From contig CANMSO010000002.1 in NCBI GenBank assembly GCA_947500545.1, positions 558,001 through 622,000 of the forward strand: a DNA stretch of 64,000 nucleotides, read 5' to 3'. Under the pieces are notes generated by a model, which saw only the letters and a list, made by a program, of their open reading frames with translations, made no database searches and was not told the DNA's origin. Origin of the DNA: an uncultured Aquimarina sp. (GTDB taxonomy: Bacteria > Bacteroidota > Bacteroidia > Flavobacteriales > Flavobacteriaceae). Each line of letters opens with the position of its first letter. Within the stretch, counting starts at the first letter, position 1. Position numbers and translations under genes: made by a program. Below are positions 36,241 through 44,061 of the stretch, piece after piece.

Positions 36241-37022
36241 CAGTTTTTACTTTTCATCAAAATTGTTTTTTTGTTTACCTCAATACCAATTCCTTTTCTT
36301 CTTTTTTGAAGTATTGTCAGTACTATTATCAATAGAATCGTTATTATTCGAAATACATTTGAGTAGATTCCGCCTAAAGCATTGTCACTAACAGAAAATA
36401 GTTCCCATGACAAATTCATTAACATGTGTAAAAAGATTGGAACCCATATATTGTAATTCCATTCTGCGTAAACCCATGCAAATAGAATTCCTCCCAAAAA
36501 AGTGACTAAGAATATTCCTATGATCTCTCCAAGTTCATTCCCTTGATACAAATGAGCAAATCCAAACAAAAGTGCCCCCAATAAAACGGATAAGATAAAA
36601 CCGAAGCGAGAATACCTAAATAACTGACCAAATAGAAATCCTCTGAAATATAACTCTTCAAAAAAACCAGCTGCGATGACCGAAATCAATATGGTATTTA
36701 ATGAAACTTCTGAATTGAAATCAAAGATGAACGCAAAGCCGATAAACATGGGTAAAGTGCAGAGTAGAGAAAAAACCATAGCTTTTATGATTGATCTATT
36801 AAACCCTAAGCTGTTAAAAAAACCTTCCTTCCTATGTAATAGTAGCACTCCAATAAAGATAGGTATACCAAATACTAGATAAGATATGATATGACTTATC
36901 CCATATTGATTGATGAAACTATGTAACCAAGTTCTAGCACTTTTAAAATACAACTCATCCAGAAAGAAATAAGCTCCAAATGATAGTAGTGTTATTAAAG
37001 TTACTTTTAATGTTTTATCCAT
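36222..37022 (-). CDS. CPBP family intramembrane glutamic endopeptidase
   Basis: 266 residues, about eight membrane segments. Motifs of the family (Abi/CaaX protease-like): E-E-L-Y-F-R-G, F-G-F-A-H and H-M-L-M-N. These enzymes cleave within the membrane; substrates here are unknown, and some relatives give immunity to self-made peptides. The last residues (L-Q-H-R-V) are read from attC-like palindrome 2. Confidence 0.85.
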   Translation of the reverse strand: MDKTLKVTLITLLSFGAYFFLDELYFKSARTWLHSFINQYGISHIISYLVFGIPIFIGVLLLHRKEGFFNSLGFNRSIIKAMVFSLLCTLPMFIGFAFIFDFNSEVSLNTILISVIAAGFFEELYFRGFLFGQLFRYSRFGFILSVLLGALLFGFAHLYQGNELGEIIGIFLVTFLGGILFAWVYAEWNYNIWVPIFLHMLMNLSWELFSVSDNALGGIYSNVFRIITILLIIVLTILQKRRKGIGIEVNKKTILMKSKNWLQHRV

Positions 37023-37092
37023 AATTAAGACCTCTTTCTATTTTAATAGACACATATTAATTGAAAAAGGTTGCCTGGAGTTCAATTTATTG

Positions 37093-37155
37093 TCCCTCTC
37101 GTTGCCGCTATAGTCATATCTGTCTGCCTGGCGAAGAGACTAGCGGCAGCGGGAG
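37093..37155. repeat. CCGCTAGTC inverted-repeat element (short form)
   Basis: The left arm TCCCTCTCGTTGCCGCTA... (37093-37115) pairs with GACTAGCGGCAGCGGGA (37138-37155), around a CTGTCTGCCTGGCG core of the CCTGCCTG family. It equals the two ends of the MITE-like elements with no interior. Confidence 0.7.
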
Positions 37156-37176
37156 ATCGTATTATAATGGTAAGGA

Positions 37177-38334
37177 TTATCTATGCATATAATCTTGCCA
37201 TTTTATAAGTAAGGGGTCAATTTCGTTATCACCATTTAAGAGTTCCAAGGCAAGGTTTCCAATTGCACGCAACACAATTTGCATGCTACCGGCATTTGCG
37301 GCAATGTATATGCCAGTTTTTGAGGCTGTTTCTGCTTTAAAAAAAGTAGAAAACCCAGGAACCCCACCTGTGTGTGTTAAATACTTTGTATTATCCTTTA
37401 GAACTATTCCAATTCCAAAACCATAATTACTTCCAAACTGTTGTTCTTGCATTTTGGTCACAGATTGTGAGTTCAAGATAGATTGACCATCAAAAGAGCC
37501 TTGATTCAATTGAGCAATATAAAAATTAGCCATTTCTGGACAGGTCAAATAAGCATCTCCTGCAGGATATACATCAAAACGAGATTGATACTCGGGAATC
37601 GATTGATTGTCTTTTAAAGAATATGGTAAAGCTAGCTCCTCAATCATACTAGGAGTGGGAACAATTGGACCTTTAGATTCAATTTGAAGTGGTATTAGAA
37701 TATTATCCACAATGTAATCTTGATAGGACATTCCTGACACTTTTTCAATTATCAACCCTGCGAGACCATAACAATGATTGCAGTATTGATAATTTATTCC
37801 AGGCGGTTCTTCAGTACTTATTTCAGAAGCAAATTTTTCTAGTGTTTTAGGTAATTTTCTTTGCCATACTGGAATAATCTCAATTGGCCCAGTTAATCCT
37901 GAATGATGGCTTAACAAGTGACGAAATGTAACAGGTGTTCCATCATTTGAAAGATCCATAATTGGAGATTCTCCTAAATATTTGTTTATAGAATCATCAA
38001 TATCTAGTTTACCAGCTTCTGCTAATTGCATTATAGCAGTTGCTGTGACAAATTTGAAATTTGAACCAGTACTATAGATAGTAGAACTGGTTGCAGGAAC
38101 TTTTTTCTTAACATTCGCAAACCCGAATGCCTCTGACCATATAATTGTATCGCCTTTAATCAGCGATAGTGAAACAGAGGGTATACCGGTATCCATTAAT
38201 ATTTTATTGATTTGTTCCTCGAGTATTTTTTTTGATTGTTCTAGATCGAATTTGTGTTCTGGCCGGTTAATTTGAGAAATAGATCTATTGGTTACAAGTA
38301 AGAGACCAAACAATAATAATAGAATTTTATTCAT
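37177..38334 (-). CDS. Serine hydrolase, beta-lactamase class C-like (S12)
   Basis: 385 residues with a signal peptide (about 1-20, ending S-I-S-Q). Catalytic motifs of the S12 family are in place: S-N-F-K (SxxK), Y-C-N (YxN) and H-T-G in place of KTG. HTG is common in esterase and D-aminopeptidase members, so a true beta-lactamase is less likely than a peptidase or esterase. Periplasmic. Upstream lies attC-like palindrome 3. Confidence 0.85.
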   Translation of the reverse strand: MNKILLLLFGLLLVTNRSISQINRPEHKFDLEQSKKILEEQINKILMDTGIPSVSLSLIKGDTIIWSEAFGFANVKKKVPATSSTIYSTGSNFKFVTATAIMQLAEAGKLDIDDSINKYLGESPIMDLSNDGTPVTFRHLLSHHSGLTGPIEIIPVWQRKLPKTLEKFASEISTEEPPGINYQYCNHCYGLAGLIIEKVSGMSYQDYIVDNILIPLQIESKGPIVPTPSMIEELALPYSLKDNQSIPEYQSRFDVYPAGDAYLTCPEMANFYIAQLNQGSFDGQSILNSQSVTKMQEQQFGSNYGFGIGIVLKDNTKYLTHTGGVPGFSTFFKAETASKTGIYIAANAGSMQIVLRAIGNLALELLNGDNEIDPLLIKWQDYMHR

Positions 38335-38371
38335 AATTTTATTTATGTTGCTAATGAGGTATAGCGGTCAA

Positions 38372-38540
38372 GTGTATGAAACCTAGCGTGTAAAAAGATA
38401 CTACATTTCGGGTTTATCACAGAGCCAATTTTTTATATTTTGATTTAACTTCTCAGTTTTAAAGCCAAATTTAAAAATTTGGCGGATTTCATAAATAGGC
38501 TAAGAGTTTTTTTAGCACTTACTAGCTATGTTTTATACAC
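38372..38540 (-). repeat. attC-like palindrome 3 (upstream of the S12 gene)
   Basis: A 22-bp imperfect stem, 38372-38393 with 38519-38540 (19 of 22 pairs counting one G-T), with an inner perfect 9-bp hairpin GCCAAATTT/AAATTTGGC (38464-38483). The minus-strand start reads TACAACAACG. Its other end lacks the clear GTTA seen in elements 1, 2, 5 and 6. Confidence 0.6.
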
Positions 38541-38564
38541 GTTGTTGTACGTTCGTTATTTTTG

Positions 38565-38879
38565 TTATAAATCTTTTGCAAGGCATATGCTGTCTGGAAT
38601 ATCCTTTAGTTTACCGTATTTTTCAATTAAATTGTATTTGTTTCTTTTGTATAATTTACTTGCTTCAGGCTGCCTTGACCCCATGAAGAGTATACATTTG
38701 GTATTCCCCAACTCTTTAGACCAGTTTTCTAGTTCGGTCAATATTTTTTCTCCGATTCTTTGTCCTCTAGCTTCTGGTGACACATACATTCGTTTAATTT
38801 CCATTGAATTTGAATCATATTCGGAAATCGCTCTACACCCAATTACTATGTCATTATTCAATGCAAGGACAACAATCTT
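38565..38879 (-). pseudogene. GNAT acetyltransferase fragment, N-terminus missing
   Basis: About 105 codons that hold the C-terminal two thirds of a GNAT domain: I-V-I-G-C-R-A-I, M-E-I-K-R-M-Y-V-S-P, the acetyl-CoA loop R-G-Q-R-I-G, and the C-terminal A-S-K-L-Y-K-R-N segment. The frame is closed by a TAA at 38880-38882, so about 50-60 N-terminal residues are absent; only a TTG at 38861 could start it. Immediately upstream lies the half palindrome at 38907-38935, suggesting a recombination or deletion joined it to the gene interior. Confidence 0.7.
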
Positions 38880-38906
38880 TTAATTAAGCGCCAAACCCTG
38901 TATTAA

Positions 38907-38935
38907 TTATTGCCATTGCTGTACTTTCGTTAGTT
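38907..38935 (-). repeat. attC-like half element 4
   Basis: On the minus strand AACTAACGAAAGTACAGCAA (part of 38907-38935) begins right after the lipoprotein gene, like the opening arm of elements 5 and 6, but no closing arm follows. The GNAT remnant starts instead. Confidence 0.45.
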
Positions 38936-38946
38936 CCTCTATTAGG

Positions 38947-39627
38947 TTACTCTCCATCTTCTGGTAAAGGTGAAATCATAATGTGCGCTCTATGTGTTCC
39001 GGGATTCATAATCCAAGGATGGTTTGGAGCCATTGGGACTTCTGGCAAACCAGTAGATTCTGATGTGGCCCACGGCATATATACCACATAGCGGAGTTGA
39101 GCACCTTCAACTTTTGAGGTTTCAGGGTCATACACTGTTTTTGCCCCGTAGTAGATGTGCAAAGTCGATCCAGGAGTTATTTTAATTTGACCCGATTTCA
39201 TTTCTGCTTCACGGATAGCAAAGATTTCTTGTCCTGTCTTTCCTTCTGCTCTCAAGGCTCTTCCTCTTGCCATAAAGGGTTCAAGGTCTTTGTGATAACA
39301 CGCGGCATTAAATCCATCCTTATTAGGATTATCTGCCAGAACAATAAACTCATTATCTCCTTCTCTCAGCGTCACAAATTCACCAGCCATATTATACCCA
39401 ATAACTTTACATCCCGATCTGCTTTCTTTGGGAGCAGCCATTAATGCTGTTGCAATTAAAGCTTCATCAGTATCAATAGCATTTAATTGTTTCTTGATAT
39501 CATTTGATGTACTGTCTATTACATTTTCTGTTGCAGAGGATTCCTGTATTGTGTCTTTAGTTTTGTCTGATGAATTACAAGAAATCAAAATTCCTGTAAA
39601 AACAAATGCTGTAATAATATGTTTCAT
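38947..39627 (-). CDS. Conserved lipoprotein of unknown function
   Basis: Start chosen at 39627 (M-K-H-I-I-T), since this gives a standard lipoprotein signal with lipobox L-I-S-C; an ATG at 39660 adds 11 residues. About 226 residues. The mature part begins with a low-complexity Ser/Thr/Asp linker, then a compact domain with M-A-A-P-K-E-S-R-S-G-C and H-P-W-I-M-N-P-G-T-H-R-A-H-I-M-I. I have seen such proteins in Bacteroidota but know of no role. It occupies one interval of the putative cassette array. Confidence 0.75.
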   Translation of the reverse strand: MKHIITAFVFTGILISCNSSDKTKDTIQESSATENVIDSTSNDIKKQLNAIDTDEALIATALMAAPKESRSGCKVIGYNMAGEFVTLREGDNEFIVLADNPNKDGFNAACYHKDLEPFMARGRALRAEGKTGQEIFAIREAEMKSGQIKITPGSTLHIYYGAKTVYDPETSKVEGAQLRYVVYMPWATSESTGLPEVPMAPNHPWIMNPGTHRAHIMISPLPEDGE

Positions 39628-39721
39628 TTTTTGACGAATTTTTCTAATGAATTTTATCATTAGAGGTTAGCTTCTCTAAATGTATGGTTTTAAATTTAAT
39701 AGGCGGGTTTCTGAATAATGA

Positions 39722-39775
39722 AGCATAACGTTGAGTATAAAATGCGTTTTAATGGATTTTATACAGTGTTAGCCG
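39722..39775 (-). repeat. attC-like palindrome 5
   Basis: Perfect inner stem GTATAAAAT (39735-39743) / ATTTTATAC (39756-39764), loop of 12, and an outer TAAC (39726-39729) / GTTA (39768-39771) separated from the stem by a short unpaired spacer. On the minus strand it begins GGCTAAC right after the GNAT stop and ends CGTTA. Confidence 0.65.
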
Positions 39776-39777
39776 TT

Positions 39778-40278
39778 TTATTTCTTGCCTTCAACTTCGC
39801 CTTCATTCTTAACAGGTTTCTCCAACCTATATCTTATGAATCGTTCATTTCCGATTTCTAATTCCTTATCCTTTTTAAAGCCAAGACGTAACAAGCCTTT
39901 AATTCGTGTTCTAGAGGGCGGAAACAAGACTTGAACTGAATTTAGTCCTAATTCACTAAAGGCTCTGCTTATTATCTCTTTATACAAGACTTTGCCCATG
40001 CCCCAGTAATCTGGGTGTAATACTAGTGCTAGGTCCGCTTCTCCATTATCTGGCTGTATTCCTCCCCAGCCGGCAAATTGATTATTTATTACAAACGCCC
40101 ATGGACCATAGCCATGTTTTTCCCACATCTGTTCCTTTGAAGCCACAAACTTATCACAATCAATTTCACTGAAGTCGCCTTTCAATAATGGCATTTGTCT
40201 TCGCACTAACGAGTTATTCATTAAATCAATGATGTTTGATTTTTCAATTTCTCCCAGATTCTTAAACTCAATATTCAC
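39778..40278 (-). CDS. GNAT family N-acetyltransferase
   Basis: 166 residues, full-length GNAT of the RimJ/RimL-like type: W-A-F-V-I-N-N-Q-F-A-G-W-G-G-I, Y-W-G-M-G-K-V-L-Y (acetyl-CoA pyrophosphate loop) and the G-L-L-R-L-G-F C-terminal motif. Acceptor unknown. The start codon lies about 15 bp after the CGTTA end of palindrome 6, and the stop is followed within three bases by palindrome 5: a tight one-gene cassette. Confidence 0.85.
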   Translation of the reverse strand: MNIEFKNLGEIEKSNIIDLMNNSLVRRQMPLLKGDFSEIDCDKFVASKEQMWEKHGYGPWAFVINNQFAGWGGIQPDNGEADLALVLHPDYWGMGKVLYKEIISRAFSELGLNSVQVLFPPSRTRIKGLLRLGFKKDKELEIGNERFIRYRLEKPVKNEGEVEGKK

Positions 40279-40292
40279 TTTTCTATATTACT

Positions 40293-40424
40293 GCTAACGT
40301 TTATGTATATGAGCTGTGGCGTATCTCGGCACGTACCTCTCCAAATAAAACTGGCTTTGGGAAATCCGCAGGATTTTCCAAGTAAGAACAGACCAAGCCA
40401 TAGCTTATATACTGTGTTGGGCAT
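40293..40424 (-). repeat. attC-like palindrome 6 (best formed)
   Basis: A 16-bp stem with two G-T pairs and no mismatch (40305-40320 with 40397-40412), outer TAAC (40295-40298) opposite GTTG (40416-40419), and a further inner inverted repeat (GGAAATCC / GGATTTTCC). On the minus strand it reads GCCCAAC at the start, an exact fit to the R'' consensus RYYYAAC of integron attC sites, and CGTTAGC at the end. Confidence 0.7.
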
Positions 40425-40429
40425 AGTTT

Positions 40430-41335
40430 TTAATTTAATTTACCGTCTTTTATAATGTATTCTATACTAACGTGGTAAAATTTAGCGTTTTCATAATTAA
40501 TGTTTTCCATAATCCTTTCACGTGTTTGATCTAGTTCGATTATGTCTTCATTCCCAAGTTTCTCAAATTTGTAAGAATGTTTCCTAAAATTATATTTTTT
40601 GAGTTTAAGTTGTAATTGGATAAAATCATATAAATTTTGAGCAAAAGCATCATTTGTGTATTCTTTGTCCTGTATAGGTGACTGTGACAATTGTTTGCAG
40701 TAAATTAGGAAGGGCGAAGATTCTATAGAAGAAAGTAATTCCAAAAGGTTGTAATCTAACTTTGTTGCTATAGGTAATTTTATAATATTTTCAATATTCT
40801 TACTTATCGCTTTAGCATCATCTGTGAGTCTTTGATGAAAATTAAAGACTCCTTTTGTAAAATTACCGTTATTTTTTTTATCACTTAATTGAGAATATCT
40901 TTTATAATATGTTCTGTTATATTCCAATTTATAATGATTTAATTTTTTAAAATCTTCTACTTTAATTTTCTTATCCTCTATTTTAACATTGGCAATCATT
41001 TTTAAACCTCCAATAATATCACTCATCGTCATATAAATGTTTGCAACCTTTGATTTATAAATAAGAAATGCCTTCTTCTTAGCCATAAAGTTGGGTATAA
41101 AATCAATTATCAGATATACTATATAGGCAGTGATGAAAGCTAAACTTAAATTTTCTAATAATCTATATACCTCATATTTAGAAGTGTTATCTTGTGGTTT
41201 TTGTAAAGCATTTTTTATAAAATCCGGTAAAAATTCAAATGGTGGTATATTTGAAAATTTTACAACTATAAATATTGATAGGACAAATAAGATTGAAAGT
41301 ATTAAAAATACTATAGAAGATGTTTTATTTTTCAT
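40430..41335 (-). CDS. Membrane protein of unknown function with large cytoplasmic domain
   Basis: 301 residues. Two membrane segments (about 9-26 and 67-84) frame a short loop; the remaining 200 residues are charged, helix-rich and presumably cytoplasmic, with many Lys, Asn and Tyr. I do not recognise the family. Its base composition is even more AT-rich than the neighbours, as is usual for orphan cassette genes. It is the first gene of the putative array on the minus strand. Confidence 0.7.
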   Translation of the reverse strand: MKNKTSSIVFLILSILFVLSIFIVVKFSNIPPFEFLPDFIKNALQKPQDNTSKYEVYRLLENLSLAFITAYIVYLIIDFIPNFMAKKKAFLIYKSKVANIYMTMSDIIGGLKMIANVKIEDKKIKVEDFKKLNHYKLEYNRTYYKRYSQLSDKKNNGNFTKGVFNFHQRLTDDAKAISKNIENIIKLPIATKLDYNLLELLSSIESSPFLIYCKQLSQSPIQDKEYTNDAFAQNLYDFIQLQLKLKKYNFRKHSYKFEKLGNEDIIELDQTRERIMENINYENAKFYHVSIEYIIKDGKLN

Positions 41336-41383
41336 TTAATAGAATCTATTTTTTTTACAATTCTAGTTAGTGATAAATTATGC

Positions 41384-41437
41384 CCAACAATTGAATATAT
41401 CCACTGGTAGATATATTTCTCATATATTTTGTTATTG
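41384..41437 (-). repeat. attC-like hairpin 7, at the outer end of the array
   Basis: GAATATAT (41393-41400) pairs with ATATATTT (41422-41429); GCCCAACA (41382-41389) and TTGTTATTG lie outside. It is weaker than the others. The rest of 41438-41627 shows no gene or clear structure. Confidence 0.4.
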
Positions 41438-41627
41438 TCTACCTCAAATATATCAAATAAGTTTATTTGATTCAGAGGCTATGCAATATCAATAATTTAT
41501 TGACAGAATAAATACGGTTTTCCACAGTCGATAGAATGAATCACTCTATAATGAAAAACCCAACCTAATAGATATCAGGTGTACGCAACAACAAAAAATA
41601 CATTTTTATAGCCAACGAACAATCACT

Positions 41628-41666
41628 ATTCTTTTTGTGATTATCAATAGATAGAGAGTATCTTTG
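41628..41666 (+). promoter_or_regulatory. Promoter of rlmF; right copy of the 20-bp direct repeat
   Basis: TTTG (41634-41637) and TATCTTTG (41659-41666) are separated by 21 bp, a good match to TTTG-N19-21-TAnnTTTG, and 21 bp precede the ATG. The first 20 bases (41628-41647) equal 27204-27223. Confidence 0.7.
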
Positions 41667-41687
41667 CAGGATTCCTAAACGTAAATC

Positions 41688-42662
41688 ATGTCATCAAAAA
41701 AGCAACCCCAAGAAAAAACAAGACTACATGCTCGCAACAGAAATCGAGAACGATATGATTTAAGCGCATTAATACAAGCTAATCCAGAATTGGCTACGTA
41801 TGTGACTCCCAATAAACATGGGAATGACTCTGTGGATTTTTCAAACCCTGTGGCTGTAAAAACCCTAAATAAAGCATTGCTAAATCACTATTATGGGATA
41901 AAGAACTGGGATTTTCCTGATACCAATTTATGCCCCCCAATACCCGGTAGAGCAGATTATATTCATCATATCGCTGATTTGTTATGCGAAAATAATTTTG
42001 GGAGAATACCTACTGGTGATACAATCACTTGTTTTGATATTGGAGTAGGGGCCAATTGTATTTATCCCATTATTGGAGTTACAGAATACGATTGGCAATT
42101 TATTGGTTCTGATATTGATCCAAAATCAATTGAATCTGCACAGCATATTATTAACGCTAATCCATCACTTAAAAATAAGATTGAATGTAGATTGCAAAAA
42201 GATCCAAAAGACATTTTTTACGGGATCATAGATAGAGAGGATAAAATTGATGTATCGATATGCAATCCTCCTTTTCATGCCTCGCTAGAGGATGCTCAAA
42301 AAGGAACCCGAAGAAAAATTAAGAACCTGTCTGGGGAAAAAGTAAAAACACCAGAGCTTAATTTTGCAGGAATTAGTAATGAACTTATATGTGATGGTGG
42401 AGAATATAAGTTTATCACCAATATGGTGAGAGAGAGTAAAAACTTCGCTAAAAACTGTTATTGGTTTACAACCTTGGTGTCAAAACAATCTAATCTAAAA
42501 GGGATTTATAAATCCTTAGAGAAATATAAACCTAATCAGGTCAAAACCATCCCCATGGGAACCGGTAATAAATCTAGTAGGATTGTGGCTTGGACATTCC
42601 TTTCTGAAGCAGAGCAAAAGGAGTGGAGAACAACCAGATGGAAAACTAAAGCATCTAAATAA
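41688..42662 (+). CDS. rlmF: 23S rRNA (adenine-1618-N6)-methyltransferase RlmF
   Basis: 324 residues. SAM-dependent methyltransferase with the D-I-G-V-G-A-N-C-I-Y-P SAM loop and the N6-adenine motif N-P-P-F-H-A-S. The N-terminal L-H-A-R-N-R-N and Y-G-I-K-N-W-D-F-P segments are typical of RlmF (YbiN). The 3' end overlaps the convergent helicase gene by 8 bp; both products act on 23S rRNA. Confidence 0.93.
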   Translation: MSSKKQPQEKTRLHARNRNRERYDLSALIQANPELATYVTPNKHGNDSVDFSNPVAVKTLNKALLNHYYGIKNWDFPDTNLCPPIPGRADYIHHIADLLCENNFGRIPTGDTITCFDIGVGANCIYPIIGVTEYDWQFIGSDIDPKSIESAQHIINANPSLKNKIECRLQKDPKDIFYGIIDREDKIDVSICNPPFHASLEDAQKGTRRKIKNLSGEKVKTPELNFAGISNELICDGGEYKFITNMVRESKNFAKNCYWFTTLVSKQSNLKGIYKSLEKYKPNQVKTIPMGTGNKSSRIVAWTFLSEAEQKEWRTTRWKTKASK

Positions 42663-43965
42663 TTGATACCCTAACCTTTTTCTTCTTTAATCGTACATTA
42701 TTTACATTGGGTAAAAGTCCCTTAATAGTAGCTGTTTTAACGGCAACAAAAGCACAATCATTCTTAAGTTCTATCACACCCAAATCTTCTCTAGTAATAT
42801 TCCCTTGTTTAAAAAATAATCCTGCAATATCCCCTTTAGAAATTTTGTCTTTTCGGCCACCAGAAATAAATAATGTACTCCAACCAGAAGGTTTTGGTGG
42901 TTTGGATGTTCTAAGTTCCTCAGTAGGTAATGCTCCTATAAAATCTGGTACATCTTCTTTTTCATATTGCAGCACATACGCTACTCCGTTACTGTTCATA
43001 CGTGCAGTTCTACCATTACGATGGGTAAATTCTTCACTTTTTATAGGAAGGTGATAATGAATAATAAATTTAAGTTCTGGTACATCAATACCTCTGGCCG
43101 CCAAATCTGTAGCCAATAATAGTTGATGCGTACCATTTCTAAACTTAATTAAAGCGCGTTCTCTTTCAGTTTGTTCCATTCCGCCATAGAACCTGCCATG
43201 AGAGATATGGTTGTCAGATAAATAATCACTTACACGTTGGATAGAGTCTTTAAAGTTGCAGAAGATGATCCCGTTTTGATTGCCAATATGAGCGATCAAA
43301 TCTATTAGCGTATCTAGTTTATCTTTTGTTGGAGAAATAACACTTTTGATTTGCAATTGGGTACTCGCTTCTTCCAAATAATCAATGGTAATTGGGTTGC
43401 TTAGACCTACAAATTCTGGAATTTCTACACCTTGGGTAGCAGATGTCAATATCTTTTTATTCACTTTTGGAAGCAGATCCAGGATTTCACTCATTTCATT
43501 TTCAAAACCTACTTCTAGTGATTTATCAAATTCATCTAGCACCAATGTTTTGATATATCCAGCATAAAAGGCTTCTCTTCTTAAATGATCTGCAACTCTA
43601 CCTGGTGTGCCAATCAATACTGCGGGTCTGTGCTTTATATCTATTCTATCTTTAGACCCTGAACGACCTCCATAAACTGCATTTACTTTGAAACCTGTTC
43701 CCATTTCACGCATCACCTGTTCAATCTGAATTGCTAATTCTCTTGAAGGGACAATGATTACGGTTTGAATTTCGTCGCTGTTTTTATCTAATTCATTAAT
43801 CAATGGCAGCAGAAAGGCTAATGTTTTACCTGTTCCGGTGGGTGAAAGCAAAATAACTTCATTACAAGATGCGATAGCCAATTTGGCCTCTTCTTGCATG
43901 GGATTCAATGCTGTTATTCCTAATTTAGATAATATTGCTTTTTGACTTTTGATAGCTATAGACAT
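42655..43965 (-). CDS. DbpA-like DEAD-box RNA helicase
   Basis: 436 residues. RecA-like domains with Q motif, S-P-T-G-T-G-K-T (motif I), D-E-F-D in place of D-E-A-D (motif II), T-S-A-T (III), and H-R-N-G-R-T-A-R (VI). A C-terminal RNA-binding domain of about 75 residues (I-S-K-G-D-I-A-G-L-F and A-F-V-A-V) matches the DbpA domain that recognises hairpin 92 of 23S rRNA. A role in 50S assembly is likely. It faces rlmF with overlapping ends. Confidence 0.9.
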   Translation of the reverse strand: MSIAIKSQKAILSKLGITALNPMQEEAKLAIASCNEVILLSPTGTGKTLAFLLPLINELDKNSDEIQTVIIVPSRELAIQIEQVMREMGTGFKVNAVYGGRSGSKDRIDIKHRPAVLIGTPGRVADHLRREAFYAGYIKTLVLDEFDKSLEVGFENEMSEILDLLPKVNKKILTSATQGVEIPEFVGLSNPITIDYLEEASTQLQIKSVISPTKDKLDTLIDLIAHIGNQNGIIFCNFKDSIQRVSDYLSDNHISHGRFYGGMEQTERERALIKFRNGTHQLLLATDLAARGIDVPELKFIIHYHLPIKSEEFTHRNGRTARMNSNGVAYVLQYEKEDVPDFIGALPTEELRTSKPPKPSGWSTLFISGGRKDKISKGDIAGLFFKQGNITREDLGVIELKNDCAFVAVKTATIKGLLPNVNNVRLKKKKVRVSII

Positions 43966-44061
43966 GGTGCAAAGGTAGCTCCTTGACTATCAAATATTGA
44001 AATATAAATAAAGAATTTTGGTGTTTGTAAAGCTTAGTCCGTAAATAAAGGCTATTCGTTT

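Noticed and set aside
38479..38883. 134-codon plus-strand open frame opposite the GNAT remnant
   Set aside because: It is the mirror of the GNAT fragment and an attC-like arm; the minus-strand reading has clear GNAT motifs.
39157..39444. 95-codon plus-strand open frame
   Set aside because: Antisense shadow of the lipoprotein gene, with no start signal or domain.
33741..41437. CRISPR array, suggested by regularly placed palindromes
   Set aside because: Spacing is gene-sized (0.5-2.3 kb), the repeats are imperfect and have open frames between them, and no cas gene is present.
42707..43054. 115-codon plus-strand open frame
   Set aside because: Antisense shadow of the DbpA-like helicase, whose motifs are unambiguous.
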